Shown here: in pieces, positions 43,934 through 57,329 of the stretch
Numbering within the stretch: position 1 is the stretch's first letter
Layout: every line of letters starts with the position of its first letter
Assembly: GCA_022036555.1 (NCBI GenBank)
Contig: CM039122.1
Coordinates: forward strand, 49,198,100 to 49,262,099
Direction of reading: 5' to 3'
Length of the DNA stretch: 64,000 nt
Source of the DNA: Microstegium vimineum
Taxonomy: Eukaryota; Streptophyta; Magnoliopsida; Poales; Poaceae
Program-made: the position numbers and the translations under genes
Notes under the pieces: model-generated
Seen by the model: only the letters and a program-made list of their open reading frames with translations
What the model was told of the DNA's origin: nothing
Databases searched by the model: none

Positions 43934-46805
43934 GACCCAATGGGGTCTGGGCCAAACCAAGGTTCGGTGAATAATCGGCCTTCCAATCCTAGTACTGAAC
44001 CTATTTTGAGCAGATGGGCGGAGTTGGTGCTAGCTGCTCCTTTAGCTGAGTCTCTCCGTAAGCCAAGTACAACACACTTAAAAAGGAAGCTATTTTGTTC
44101 TTATATACAACCGTCCTAGCCTATAATAAATTAGTACAAGTGCTCGCGCTATATGTGGCCTAAGCTTTTGCGAGATGAAGAGAGAATTATATTAAAAGTT
44201 AAAACTAACGTCATCATACATATCTATATATAAAAAACTAAAATAAATATTATTTTTTCTAAATCGTTCTATCATCTTCTTCTCTGGGGCTTGGTCGATA
44301 CAATAAATGTTGCAGGTTACCGACATCGGTCCAACACCGAAGCTAGAGTGTAGTCCTCGTGTTGAATTCAGAACTGTAAAACATTGTACGTGGTGAAACA
44401 TTCAACAAATTCAGAACTAGACCAAAGTATCTGAATCGATGAAGTAACATCGCTGGTTGAGTAGCTAGATAAAACATAGGCCGCAAATTTAGCATCTTAA
44501 ATCCTTGGTCTATCGATCAAGTTGGATGCCTTTCTCTCTATATTATTCGTCGACAACTCAGAGTTAATATTCCTGCCTGAGAGTGTTCATGAGCACTTTG
44601 CTCTTGCAAAATAGTAAATACAAACTAATCTCTTGCATGAAATTAACTCCTACACTGATGATGTCGCCGTAGCCATCGTCGAAGTCATCACAGGTAACAA
44701 GCTTTTCAACAAACATCGATGATTTTGACGATATATTTATTTACACTAAATCTAAACAACAATAACAAGAAATGAGTCTCCTCTTATCGTTATCACCGGC
44801 GGTCACCGGAGAGGAAAAAAGAGGGCCTAAGCGGCGGCTAGGAGGCCTAGGAGGCTAGGACGCACCGGCGACCCGTAGCATCCACAAGGTTACCACGTCC
44901 AACATCAGTTAAGCTATGAAATTCATAAGAAGTCATTTTGTGACATCAGTGACAAGCACATGGAAAAATATCTATAGGTATCACCTCAATTTACTTACCA
45001 TATATTGATTGATTTTACACCAAAGTAACTGCAGAGCAGACAGCTCTAGTGAAGCTGCAATAGAAAAGAGCAAGGAGGACTACGCTTTAAGCTTTTGCCA
45101 CTGCCCAATGGTGGCAAACGACACCTGCTTTTGCGGGACACCTCACACCGGCCTCTGACGAGCTGCACGTTCTGGACTTCTCACCCGGACATATATACGA
45201 TTGTAGCACGTTGGCAAACACACAGAGACAGCGTGTGACTATTGGGAAGCCTAAATTAAAGGACATCGTGATCGAGTGTACTACACCAGCAAGCAAAGTG
45301 AGATTACCGGGGGAACACGAACACTCTCAATCGTCCTTTGCCACCTTTAGTCTAATTTTAAAACCAAATCTGCAGATCATCATCCAATGCAGACGTACTA
45401 CCTTCACATTGCATGCAATGCACGCACTCCAGACAGAGTATTTGCCGATGATCAAACACCAACTGACTGAGCCAAACCTCTCTGCCTTTAATTTGCAGCG
45501 ATCGACGGTGTCCTGTTAGGCCAAAAGCAACGGACGCATCCCCAATCCCGTCGTCGTCCAGCGGCCCATCATCTTTGCACGCCGAGACGCCATGCACAGC
45601 AGAGCACAGGAGCACCCGTGGCGAATGCCGGCGGCCCACGTCGACACCCGAATCCCCGCCGCGATATGCCCCGCCGGGACTTACGGGACGCGGGGGCGTC
45701 TTTGCTCCCCTACTTTTTTTTTTCCGCCGGCGCTATACGCGCGCGTATAATAAGTGGAGGGGAATATCAGGACGTACGCGCGCGCCCTGTGGTTGGCTTA
45801 TCGCTCGCACGCGTGCCCGCCATCCGCGCGCCCCGTCACGCTCCACTTCCGCGCGCGCCCCACTGCATCGACCGATGACGGCGACCGTTCCGACGACGAC
45901 ATCGGCCCGGCCGGCGTCGACCACCCGATCGACGTCTCGACCGGTCATGCATGCGACCGTCCCCAGTCCCTACCACTCGGCCGCAGGGCAGATTCGCGGG
46001 CGAGCAGTCGACGCTGCATGCCAACAATAACAGCTGTTGGCTAGTTGGCTAGCTGGCGATGGCGAGTGGCGACCCGCGCGCGGCTGTGAGGACCGGTAAA
46101 AGCCGCCGGCCCGGGCCTGTGCATGCGGCTGTGCCCCGACCCGAGTGGCCGAGACACGAGGGCGTTGGGCCAACTATTTCAGGTTCCGGTCGTCTTATCA
46201 CGGATGACGGATCGATCGAATAAATCAGATGCCGCGCGCAGGCTGACGTACAGACACGCGGCAGCGATCCACAACAGTGTGCGCCCGCGCGCGCGACTGG
46301 CACGAGACGAGAGCGAGTGGCTGGCTGCCGAGTTACGTGCAGAGCAACTTGCATGTGCCGGCCTCGTGTTGGCGCGACATGCATGTGCAGCTTTCGTTTG
46401 AGGGCTTTTTTTCTCGCCTGGCATTGCTGGCGGTCCTGCTCCGGTAGACATCCGCATAGTTCAAGAGATCCTGACCTACCGCCGTTCGTTTCGTTCCTCT
46501 CTGCCTGCGCAAGTCCCTTTACCTCAGGGCGGCTGCTATGCTAGCTAGCGCGTCACAGTGTGTGTGTGTGTGTTCCTTGTCATTCCTGGGAGCCCTTTTT
46601 CTCCTGTGGGGGCGTACCGTTGAATGTTTCCCAAACGTTCTAGACGGCAAGTCAGGTATGATGACAGGGAATATGTATATAGGCCACATAACAGCGTTCG
46701 TTGTCAGGCGTGTGCATATCTGTGCACCACCGTTCTGCACTGTGGCATATAGGTCATAGGGGGTGTTGCATGCATGTGGTGGAATATACGACCAGTCTAC
46801 CGTAC
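43934..46805. other. intergenic, including a CpG-rich block
   Basis: 43934-45550 is ordinary AT-rich sequence with nothing identified. 45560-46450 is rich in CG dinucleotides (for example runs of CGCGCG near 45780 and 46285) and has overlapping open frames on both strands, which high GC content alone produces. None has a recognisable domain. A TG repeat of about ten bases lies near 46560. Confidence 0.5.
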
Positions 46806-47062
46806 TACCTCTGTTCCTAATTACAAGACATTTTAATAATCTTAAACAGTCAAAACATCTAAAATTTAATAAAAATATAGAAAAAGTATAAAAATTTATG
46901 AAATCAAATAGATATACTATAATATAAAAATATAATTGTTGAAGAATCTAATGATATTTAATTGTTCATATAAATATTATTATATTATTATATAAGTTTG
47001 GGTAAACTTGAGATGATTCGACTCTCTAGGATTCTTGGAATGTCCTATAATTTGAGATTAAA
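46806..47062. mobile_element. Stowaway-like MITE, same family as 10549-11035
   Basis: Starts CTCTGTTCCTAATTACAAGA and ends near GGAATGTCCTATAATTTGAG, which are partly inverted. The AT-rich body with GTCAAAACATCTAAAATTT and GTAAACTTGAGATGATTCGA matches the other copy. Confidence 0.6.
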
Positions 47063-47139
47063 ACAAACTATGTCTCTTTTTCCCCTAGCATGTCTCCTGG
47101 GATTTCAATTGGCAGCTAGTAATAATAAGATAAAATATG

Positions 47140-47368
47140 CTCAACCTAGCGGTTGAGTCTTCCGGGTGGCACCCTGCCGGCTGGCCGGAGGAGAAAAAAA
47201 ATCCCCTCGCCTGTCCCGTGTTCCCAAAGCATAGGTAAATGGACCGACCCACTCACAGGATAACGGGCCCCTATGTGAGGGCGGGGGTTTTCTCGGCCTG
47301 CTTGAGAGGTCTTTTTTTCTACTTTAAGCACAAAGTTGCGGGGTTGTCTGCCCACCGTAGGCCGAGTT
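47140..47368 (+). mobile_element. second copy of the SINE at 6723-7016, head altered
   Basis: The body shares AAAAAAAATCCCCTCG(C/T)CTG, GGGGGTTTTCTCG, GAGAGGTCTTTTT and the end CCGTAGGCCGAG followed by a T run. The tRNA-like head is not clearly preserved (no B-box recognised). Confidence 0.65.
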
Positions 47369-50250
47369 TTTTTTATATATACTTCATATATTGATAAAGT
47401 ATGTAACGTGCTTTACCAAAGATTAGCTTAAAGTGTACTTGAATTAGGTCATCCGTGTCGCTACTGTCATCTCTTTGATTTCCTTTTCTCACAAATGCAT
47501 TACAAGCACGCGACTGATTTGGCAAAAAGAGAAGTATCCCCGGACAGGAGTACAGGGACCTCTGCGACATGTCTGCATTTTACAGGCACATAAAACAAAT
47601 CAAATCTGTTTTAGTGCGTTCAGATGAGTAAAAGTAATTGACTGAGAGTGATTTCTGGCCGATTTAACTAGAAGGGAGCTAGAACTTTTCCAATCATTGC
47701 TTTGCTTTCTTCCTCTCAGAGAATTGCATGGCATATATATAAATATATACATACCTAGCACTATTATTTTAGCACAAAGACGTGTATGACGACTCGCAGC
47801 GTCCGTATCAGGTCGCCAAGGAGAAGCTGGCTAAGTGCATTCTAGATTGTCCTGAGTGACATAGGCTGCACATGCGGTTCACTTTACAATCAGGCCAGCC
47901 GGGAGAGCAATTACTCTATTCTAACAGCGACGGATTTCCTCCCTAACATTTCGCTTTACTCGATCCTAATCCTCGCAGTCGTCGTCATGGATCAACAACG
48001 CATTCGAAAATCTTCCAGGCCTCACCAATCTGTCATACCCAGCTGATCACCACGATTCGATTCCACGACGAGCGCTTTGTTGCCTGCTGCATGCCAATTT
48101 GTTACTGCTATGCTGGTAGCTAGGCATACCGGTTTCTTGATGTAAACGGACATGGACACTTGAGGTGACATACCTAATTCTCATACTACCCCAGGCACTT
48201 TAGGTGGTTACAGGCCGCATAACGTACTCGACCGACCCGCCTCTCACCTGAAAACCAACGTGACGTTACCATCATTGCATCTTTTTTGCAGCAGGAGCCA
48301 AGCGGATCCTGCTTTAGCCCGGCCGTGTCGCCCTCCGATGGCGCCCCACTACCACCCCCGTCTTTGTCCCGTCTCTGGCTCTCTCTCGCGCGCGCAGACG
48401 CCACAAGGACGACGAGTGCAGCAGGGAGCAATGACATGGCAACTGCACGACGGCTTGAGATGTGTCACTTGCTTCGGCCGACGGCGACGAGGCGGGGATC
48501 CGGCCGGGAGGACTGAGGAGTACTAGCTGGTACGGTGAGCTGACCCGGCCGGGTCGCGTCGTGGTTTCAGCGCTGCGGTTGGACCAGTTGGTAGTACTTG
48601 GGTAGCTTGTTAATCGGGAATCGTCGTACATGCAGGTGGAGTGCCGTAAATCTCCTGAATTCTGATGGGTTGAATTTTTGGAGGGCTTTCATTGGCTGCC
48701 ATGCCATATGCGTTACAGAGAATGAGATAAGCAAGCGATTTCATGTATAGTACGTGCTATAGGGTAGGCAGTAGGCTTTCTTTCTTTCTTTCTTTCTGAG
48801 ATCATCCGATGCATGGCTGCTGATCGGCTTCCCTCGTATGCGCCGAAAATGACGTGCTTATTGTTGTCAGCGTCACACTGTTGCTGAACATATGAAGAAA
48901 TGCTGACGGTTAAAATTTGTCCATGCATTGTGCAAGTAGCTAGACAAGTGCAGCTATAGCGCATATGCATTGTAGCATCATATCACCGCTCCAAAAAATT
49001 CCCCACCACTTACTTCATGTTCGCTGCACCCTGTAAAAAAACAGATGAAGCATGCTGAAGATAAGTCAAGAAAGCTGACTTTTTGCAGCAAATTCTTTGG
49101 TCTGGACTCTCTAGTGGAATACATCCCCGGAGTATGACAGCAATGGCTAGCTGATATTTAAGTAGGTCTGTTCCCTGTTTTTCTTTCTGAAAAACTTTTT
49201 CTATTATAAAAAAATGAGAAAGGGTACGCATTTATATGCAAAATTCAGATAAAATAGAAAAATAAACGTTCTAATATGTCACTTCGAATCAAGTCCCAGT
49301 GACTAAGTGCCATGATTGCTTTTGACAAAGCATACCAAACATAAAAGGTGTCCTTAGTGCCGTGGGGCTGGACAAACAGTACAGCTAGAGATTTTCAGTA
49401 TCCTGTGGGAGCATAAGCTCCACGATTAACCACTTTTCTACAGCCTTATGTGGCTGAAAATCATGTAGTTTTTCTCGTGCACAAAACGTGCCGCTGAAGC
49501 AAGCTGTCAACATGATCCTCACCCAGCATACTCCTACAGTGTGTCAACTGTTGTCATAGTTCCCAGTCCAAAAAACGGGTCTACCGGGTCTACATAATAG
49601 TTCTAGGCCATTCAATTGGGGACCATATCCGAAACGTCGTCTCATTTCACATCGCGATGGATACAGGTGACACTGGCAGAGATAAGCTAGAACAGTTTCA
49701 GGAATGTACTACAAGACAACAATGAGTCAATGACCCTGCAGGTTAAGTATAATTTGGCAAAGTTACTGTTGGGATAGCAATGCACCATACTGTCAATGGT
49801 AGAATATGGAAACGTTGAACATAGCCGTGGTTCCTTTGTTTCGGGAACAATTGTGTTCCTGTTTCCTTCCTGAAACATGGCTAGCTAGATAGATAAATGA
49901 CACTAGAAGCCGTGGGACAGGAGAATATAAACCAATACTTGTTTTTTTTTTTAAAAAAATATAGAATAATGCTATTTAGTCAATACCAACTCAGTCTTGA
50001 AAATAATGCAATTCTAGTTCTCTTCTTAGTTAAACTATTTAAAGTTTGATTAAATTTATAAAAAAATATCAAAATTTATTCCACTAAATAGGTAAAATAT
50101 TAAAATATATCTAATTAAGTTTCTAGCTTATTTGGTATCATAAATATTAATATTTTTCTACATAAACTCGATCTTGGCCAATGGATGGCACATATTTTTT
50201 CTAACAATTGTAAAACTAACCAAACCTAAGTTTTTTTGGCTAAGTGCTAT
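47369..50250. other. intergenic, no gene seen
   Basis: AT-rich sequence with a TTTC microsatellite at about 48776-48796 and a moderately GC-rich patch at 48290-48540. Open frames are short and unlike known proteins. From about 49960 the sequence is the left part of a Stowaway-like MITE interrupted by the element at 50263. Confidence 0.5.
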
Positions 50251-50262
50251 GCTAAAATTGTA

Positions 50263-51217
50263 GGGAATTTGGTATTCTTACCCTTGTTTTAAACCTCAAT
50301 GGTGATTTTACTCCTCTTTTTTTTAACTTTGCGTTTTTACCCTCGTTTTTTTACATGAAGCCATCGTCTACCCTTAGATTGTAACTCCGTTAATATGGTC
50401 AGATTAAATGGAAAAAAAATAGAAAAGAAAAGGCATCTGGCCGAAAGGACACAAATGCCCACATCGTTCTGCTTGGTCGTCGCCCCTTCTCCTCTTCCTT
50501 CGGCGAACCCCCGCCCTGCACCGGCCCCCTGCGAGCCCCGCCCCCACGTGCCCACACCCCCTGCGCCCCCGCGGCGGCGGCCAGCGAGACCCGCCCCCTG
50601 CGCCTCCGCGGCGGCGGCTGGCGAGCCCCGCCCCGCGCCCCCGTGGCGGCCGGTGAGCCCCGCCTCGCGCCCCCGCGGCGGCGGCCGGCGAGCCCCGCCC
50701 CGCGCCCCCGCGCGCCCGTGGCGGCCGGCTCCGCCCCTCACCTCCCGGCGTGGCCTTGCCTGGCGCGACAGCTCCTCGGCGAGCCCCTGCACGAGCTCCG
50801 CCCCTCCCATCCCGGCACGACAGCATCCCGGCGCGGCAGCTCTGCCCCTCCCCGGCGAGCGAGCCTGACCAGGAGGAAGAAGAAGCAGTGTATGTGAATG
50901 ATATGTGGGGTCGGTCTGTAAGTGAGAGAAATTGTCAGCAGAAATGCTGTCGATTTTTTCTAAAAATTATGTATGTAAAGTGTCAACTAGCTGATCTAAA
51001 ACAGGGGTAAAAACACTAATATCATAATAAAATAGGGGTAAAAACGCTTGGGCAAAGTTGTCTTTTTGTCCAAAAGTTAACACTGTTAAAGGGGCTTAAC
51101 AGACTAGGGGTAGAAGTGAGTTTCGTTTTGAAAAGACGAGAGTAAAATCATAAAGTTAAAAAAAACAAGGATAAAATCACCATTTCGCGTTGAAACAAGG
51201 GTAGAAACATCAAAGCT
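50263..51217. mobile_element. Mutator-like element with long inverted repeats and GC-rich core (Pack-MULE candidate)
   Basis: Long imperfect inverted repeats (about 50263-50400 and 51080-51217) share CCCTTGTTT, AATGGTGATTTTA and TTTTTTTTAACTTT in the same order. CTAAAATTGTA (11 bp) flanks both ends (50252-50262, 51218-51228); 9-11 bp duplications are typical of Mutator. The core, 50460-50870, is extremely GC-rich with repeats of CCCCGCGGCGGCGGCCGGCG and related units. Grass Pack-MULEs commonly carry GC-rich gene pieces, but I cannot name a parent gene. It is inserted near the 3' end of a Stowaway-like MITE that resumes at 51229 and ends CGGAGGGAG at 51249. Confidence 0.72.
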
Positions 51218-51249
51218 CTAAAATTGTATTATTTTCCGAACGGAGGGAG

Positions 51250-53102
51250 TACGTACAAGTATATAATATATTTTATTATGTAGCTATAGTTGTCATGAAT
51301 AGTATAAATTAACCCTAACAATCCACGTTTTTCTCCTAATGTGCACCAAACTAAGCGAGACTCACAAACACATTAGGATGGATGAATCATAATTCTTCTG
51401 TAGCTTTTATATGATCATGAATATTCCAAGTCGTTGTACCCTAGCCACACAAAAAGTGTCTATATATGGATTAATGTGAGCAGTATAGCAACTTTTGTTG
51501 TTGTGTTTTTTTTAACGAATCCGCACCAGAACGGGCCCATTTCATATCATGTATATAAATATAAAATAGAGAAGAGCCTTGTTGTACATATTAATATGGG
51601 GAATTAGTGCCTAAAGAGGAGTGCTGTCGTGAATCTTACCACTTGCTTGAATTGTTTGATTTCTAGGAACAGAAAGGAGTTGTTTGGCTGATTCTTCTTA
51701 AAAGCACATTTTATTTTACTTTAAGCACGAAAGCTTCTTCAAGACACAAACCCCAAATTCTAATACGAAAGGAGGCCTCAAGTTGGTAGCCGTTGTCTCC
51801 CACTGACACTATTTTTCAGGTTAAAGATATAGTAGCATCGTGATTCGAAAAAAAAAAAGAGTTAGAGTTGAAACTCTTGAGACATGAATTCTGTCTGATG
51901 AGCGCATCCAGTGACCCGGACTGCCGGACCGACAATTTAAGGCCCGGAACTCTTGTTGGACCAAATCCAATCACCTCAAGCAGATCGAGACAAATGACAA
52001 CTGATAGCCTTGCTAAATCAGCGTGGTGTACTTTCAACATTGTGGTCCAGAAGCCCATCCTAGGCCCATTTTGATCGAATGAGCCTACGGAGAGGAGCAG
52101 TTGCAGAGACTCACGACACACGGGTGGTGTGACGATGTAATCAGTGATCACAACTGCTTGCGTGTTGCGTGCACGGCAACAACCCAATGCAACTGACGCA
52201 GCTATCAGTTGTTAGCTCGGTGGGGGCGTGCGGCCCCCTTGGAGATAGTTCCAAGTCGAGAAATGTCGTCGCAATCAATCCCTGTCGGAGACGACGTAGG
52301 ATCGTCACGGTGTTATCGTCTCCATCTAGAAAATGTAATTCTGAAACCAAATTTAATCAATTATATACTTGCTCTAGTTTCTAAAATTCGTGTCAGTCAT
52401 TTTTTTTAATTTTAATTAATTTTATAGAAAAATGTAACAAACATATAAGACTTAAATGAGCACGTGCAACATTTATTTTGGTTGCCCTCGTTGTGTGCTA
52501 GTACTTAATCTAAATATCACGCGCAATATGGGGCGAAGCTATGTTGGAGTTAGGGGTGCATGGCACCCCCTAAAATTTTAGAAAATAGTGATATTAATCA
52601 ATTTTTTATCATATTGGCACTCTCATGACACATGTTTATGCACCCACAAGGCAAGTACACCCTCCTCAAATTTCTCTAGCTTCGCCACTTATATGAATCT
52701 ACATATATGACTCTACTATATATTTTTTGTCATTTTTGTGTGTTAGTACTTAATCTACATAACCTATATAGATGGAGGCCACTAAAACATTATTTGTTAT
52801 AAAGCTATGTTATGTATTATTGTTAGTTTTTAAATTTTTTTTGTTTATAATTGTGTAAAAAAATCCTATAGTAACGCATGAGATATCATCTAGTTTAAAT
52901 AATATTGTAAGTGGTTTGGGACATTTGTTCAAACATGTAATATTATTCAATGTTGTGACTGTTGTGATGAAAATGTGTATGGAAAGAGACTATTTTAGAG
53001 CGCATTTGGCGCAGCTCTCGTAGTCTCTAGCTCCGTGACGGTACGTAGGGACCTATTGCAAAGGTGGCGGAGCACAAAACACGGCTCACTACTTCTCTTC
53101 GT
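51250..53102. other. intergenic, nothing recognised
   Basis: AT-rich sequence with scattered homopolymer runs. I found no gene, RNA or complete transposon. Confidence 0.5.
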
Positions 53103-53117
53103 TTCCTGTTTATTTGT

Positions 53118-56100
53118 TTTTTTTCTCGAATACGCAAAAGATTCGCACATCATTGTATTTAAGATAGAAAAGAGTTTTTACAATGCGTCTTGGCGCTGAT
53201 CCGGAGGGTTTTACAAATTTCCACGCACACCACACCCACCCCCGACAGGACTTAACGGGCTACTCACATAACAGACAACCTAGTTTGCAGGCCCCGACGC
53301 TCATGCGCGGCCTCGGCGGCGTCCTCCTGTCCTCTTCGGGTTCGCCTCGTCCTCGTCGTGGAAGAGTCTCCTCATCGCCTCCGCGTGCGACGCACCATGG
53401 TTTCCTTTGTACATCTCGTCGTACTCCCGCTTTGACTCTGTTGGGCGCACGTCGATGAGCCCAAGACGTTTCATCACTAGGAACTCCCCCCGTTTCGCAA
53501 CCGGGATTTTGGCGAGAGGTTGTGCCGCGATTCGCTGACTTCTTGGCGGTGGCTTGACTGTTGAGGAGTCGTCGACCGTAGTTGACAGCAGCAGGGTGTC
53601 AGTCTTCTTGAGGACCCGCTGGGCGAACCTCTTTAGGTGACCACTAAAGGAGCTGGTCCCATTGCCATTGGAAGTGATCTGGCACGCTGGCCCAGGGTTG
53701 CTCGGCGGTGGTGTGCAGCAGCCTGCGTCGTCCCCTTGCACGATGTGTTCCAAGGTGTTGGACGTGGCCGTGGCAAACACGGTGATCTCGACCACATCTT
53801 GTGGGAGATCCGCCCCGTGCGGCGCGCCCTTGTGGCTGGCAGCGTTTGGAGGAGTCGGTGGCCTCTGTAGCGTAGGTGTCCTCGCGTCCGTGGTCGTGGT
53901 GCAGAGGCGCCTGTCCTCCCGCGTTGGCGTAGTCGAAGGAGGCGTCTTCGTCGCGCAAGGCAGGTTCACCTGGCACATAGGCACAGGGAAGCCCGGCGGC
54001 GGCATGCAGCAGCTCACATCCTCCACCTGTGCGACGTGGTCTGGGACGGTGGTCACGGCTGGTCCGGGGATCTCGGCCACGCCCGGTGGGAGACCTCCCT
54101 CGTGTTACGCGTCGACGCGGCTGCCAGAGTGTGCGGGAGTCGCTAGCCTCAGAAGAAGAGGCAGCCTCGTAGGCGGTGCCGAGGTGTAGAGGCGCTTGTC
54201 CTTCCGCATAGGTGAAGTAGAAGGAGGCAGCGTCATACACACATTCCCAGTCCCGCCCAGCTGTGTTGGCGCTTGGTGGCGCGTAGCAGGCCCGTCCCCG
54301 CCGGAGGCCTCGTCGCCGGCAGCCTCGCTGGTGGTGGGCGCCGCGGTTAGTGCTGTGTCCGTGGCCTTGCCTTCGTCGCTGCCGACAACCTCCCCGGTGG
54401 TGCCCGCCGCGGATGGTGTTGTGTCCGCGGCTTCACGTTCGTCGCACGAGAGGCCCATGGCTTCCTGTGCGGTTGATGTCGGATCCTCCGCTGGTGTAGT
54501 GGTGGGCGCACGACCGGTCTGCAGCTGTCGCGACCTCCACTCCTGTCGTGGCCAGCCAAGGGGTCTGCGCCTTTGCCTGGGCCGGCGACGCCTGGGCGCG
54601 CCTGGGGCACGCCTCTGTGTTGTGGGCGGGCCATTGCCTGCACCCTTCCTCACACCGAAGTCAACCACTGTCTTGACATGGATAAGGACCTCGTACCCAA
54701 GGCTCTTCTTCATCCTGGGTTGTTGGACCGTGTCCGCGCCGTCACCGACGACCTGCTGTTGGGGGTCATCGTCACCCACACCCAGCCAACAGACATGTGG
54801 AATGAAGGACGGGTGGGCAGTCCATGTCGTGACCTTGAATGACGAGAGGTCATCGCCGTTGACAGTGACGTTGTCGACACCCTGGATCCAGCACGACGCT
54901 GCAAGGATCTTGGTGGCGATGTCCTCCCTCCAGGCGTGCAGTGGGATACCCTCCAAGACCAAGTTGACACGAAACCGCATCACGTCGACCACCGCGTGCA
55001 CAAGCTTGGACCATGGTCGCATGACCAGGGCCGTGCCGCTTAGCGGCAGTGGGGTCACCCGAAGGACCTTGTCCATCACGTCCTGAGAAGCGCAGATGAT
55101 GAGGAAGTTCTCCGGGTAGAAGTGCCTGAGGATGAGCTCGTCGGCGCCGACCATGGCTGCCGTCGCGATGGCCGCCTTCGCGTCTTCAATCGAGACGTTT
55201 GGTGTTCCGCATCGCGTCTGGGCCACGATGGAGAAGCGGAGACTTGTCTCGGTGGAGGCCATCGACGATTCACGCTTGATGTAGCACCAGCTTTATCGAG
55301 GACGTGTGGAGGGTGCTCCCGGAGGTAGCTCGTGAACGTCGTCATTGACGTCAGACGCGGGCGGAGGCGATGGCGTTCTGCCCAGTTCGTTCTCCGGAGT
55401 GCCCGACGACGAAGGTGGCGGCGTCTGGCCGCCCACCCCCTTGGCATGCCCGGACCACCGCCCCGACGTCGCACGACGCGTGCAGCAGCCTGTCTTGCCA
55501 CCATGGCTCTGCCCGAAGTTGAGGACGTTCGTGGACGTTTGCAATCCCGGGCGAAGTGGTTCTCGCCGCGGCAGTTGAAACAACGGGGCACCTTCGTGCA
55601 GGTGGTGACCCGGTGCTCGCCTGCGAAGCAGTTGAAGCACCTGTCGTCCACCTCCCTGGGCCGCTCATCGTTGCGACGTCGCAGCCGTTCCGCACGCTTG
55701 CGCTTGGCCGCCAGCCGGGCCACGAGCGCCTCGCTACGGGGACGCTGGGGGAGGATCTCCTGCCACCCGTCCGCGTCTGGAGGTGTGGCGCGACGGCGTG
55801 GACCAAGCCGCAGGTGTACCGGACGACATGGTTGGGCGGCAGGCTGGGCGACCCTGGTCGCGGCTGCTGCCGTGGCGTCCGGTCAAGCCACCTTGCACCT
55901 GCGAGGTCTCCTCTGGCGGCGACGCCTACGGCCGGCCGGGCCAGGGGTCGCGACAATTCCCCCATCGGCGCCGGGTATGGTCGAGGAGCACCCTGCCCTT
56001 CGGTCCACGCCGCACGCGAGCACAGAGGCGGGATCCCGCCGAACCGCCTGGGCATAGGATCTCGCCGCCTGGGCAAGCAAGGTGGCCGGAGCCTTGGGGT

Positions 56101-56730
56101 TCGGCTCTACCGTGGGAGCGGCCCTGTCGCCCCAACGGGGGATGCACGCCCAGTCCGCCGATGTGGCGACAAAGGTGGAGGTGCCGGCGGTCTGCTCGAC
56201 GAAATGCGCCACCTTGGGGAACACCTCTTCCTTGTAGAAAGGCGCCGACTTTGGGCCCCCTCCGGGAATCCCTGGGGTCAGCTCTACCGCAGGGTCGGCC
56301 GCGCCGCCGCCTGGGGAACCGCCCCCACAGGGACCGCCATGGAGGAAGGGGCAGTGGCGAAGCTCACAACTGCGGCCGGGGTTCCTGCTGGCTCCGAGGG
56401 AGCAGACTTGGGGAGAGTCACGTGGCCACCGACGTGGAGGCGGCGAGGCCATTCCACAACCTCCTCGATTGCGTCGTCGGACGCGTCGTCCATGGAGACC
56501 TCCTCCCACTGCATCACCTTGGATCTGCCCGCGCCCGCGGAGGGGAAGAAGGGAGGAGGGGTTGTGGGAGAGAGGGGCCTACCTTGGCCGCCGGCGGAGG
56601 GGCTTGGGGTGTCTGCCGTCGCTGGGATGGCGTGCGGCAGGCTGGGGAGGGGGTGGGGAGGGGGTAGGGTCGGGCGCCATCGCCATGGCTACATCGCCCT
56701 CTGTCTTGCAGAGCTCGGATCTAGATCCTC
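53118..56730 (-). mobile_element. LINE-type insertion with ORF1-like region only
   Basis: TTCCTGTTTATTTGT (15 bp) occurs on both sides (53103-53117 and 56731-56745). The minus-strand 3' end reads AATACAATGATGTGCG, then GCGTATTCGAGAAAAAAA, the type of tail seen at the ends of plant L1-like LINEs (compare 30055-30100). The 5' end at 56730 is followed by an ATG at about 56686. Between them lies only an ORF1-like coding region; no endonuclease or reverse transcriptase is present. The element must have moved in trans or lost ORF2 beforehand. Confidence 0.72.
53301..56690 (-). pseudogene. ORF1-like protein with two zinc knuckles and DUF4283, frame broken
   Basis: The region switches frames several times. 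In order: an N-terminal part with MQWEEVSMDDASDDAIEEVV (from about 56517); a part with ATLLAQAARSYAQAVRRD (about 56050); two CCHC knuckles of the form C-X2-C-X4-H-X4-C (CFNCFAGEHRVTTC and CFNCRGENHFARDC, about 55640-55540); a DUF4283-like domain (DELILRHFYPENFLIICAS, then VVDVMRFRVNLVLEGIPLHA, about 55150-54930); a Ser/Thr/Pro-rich linker; and a C-terminal block RSQRIAAQPLAKIPVAKRGE. DUF4283 with zinc knuckles is the usual make-up of grass LINE ORF1 proteins, which bind RNA. The frame breaks show decay. Confidence 0.65.
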
Positions 56731-56745
56731 TTCCTGTTTATTTGT

Positions 56746-57329
56746 GCAGGAGCTGGAGTTGATTTTTTTGCACCTACACAGGGATCTATAGTTTTTGTAC
56801 AATGGCCTATGTGAAGGAGCCATAGCACCTAGGAGCCGAACCAAATACGACCTAATTTATCAACCAAATTTTGTAAGCTTTATTTACCACGTGTGTTGAG
56901 GTGGATTGAGATATAATTTATTTTAAGTTACACAACGATCCACCTCATAGGAATTCTTTATAGGAATTCGACTATATTAAATAAGATATAAGTGATAACA
57001 AGAGCGTGTTTAATCTACGGCCACAACGCGCCAGGCATAACTGTGGCCGCTACATATTCCAAGGCTCATGTTTGGTTTTTATACGTGCTTTGGCTGTCAC
57101 AACTTTTGTTCTGTCGTGTTGTTACTGCTGTTCGTTGTGCAGCGTGGCGAGATTTTAGCGAGTGTGGCGAGCTTTTTGGCTGACAGTCTGACACCGCCAT
57201 ACCACGCTGTGGCAAATGCTGGTTGGGAATCAAACAGCCTATAAAATCCACCATTATTAAGATGAGTTTAATTTTAAAGTAAGGGAGTAGATTTTTTCCA
57301 TAATAAAATATATTAATTAGCCTTTTTTT
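56746..57329. other. intergenic, nothing recognised
   Basis: Short AT-rich spacer after the LINE target duplication. A MITE-like AAATCCACCATTATTAAG stretch near 57245 is too short to classify. Confidence 0.45.

Noticed and set aside
45575..46030. 151-residue frame in the CpG-rich block
   Set aside because: Composition is low-complexity Arg/Pro/Thr/Ser with overlapping frames on both strands and no family resemblance.
50337..50868. 157-residue frames on both strands in the GC-rich core
   Set aside because: Both arise from the same GC-rich repeats inside the Mutator-like element.
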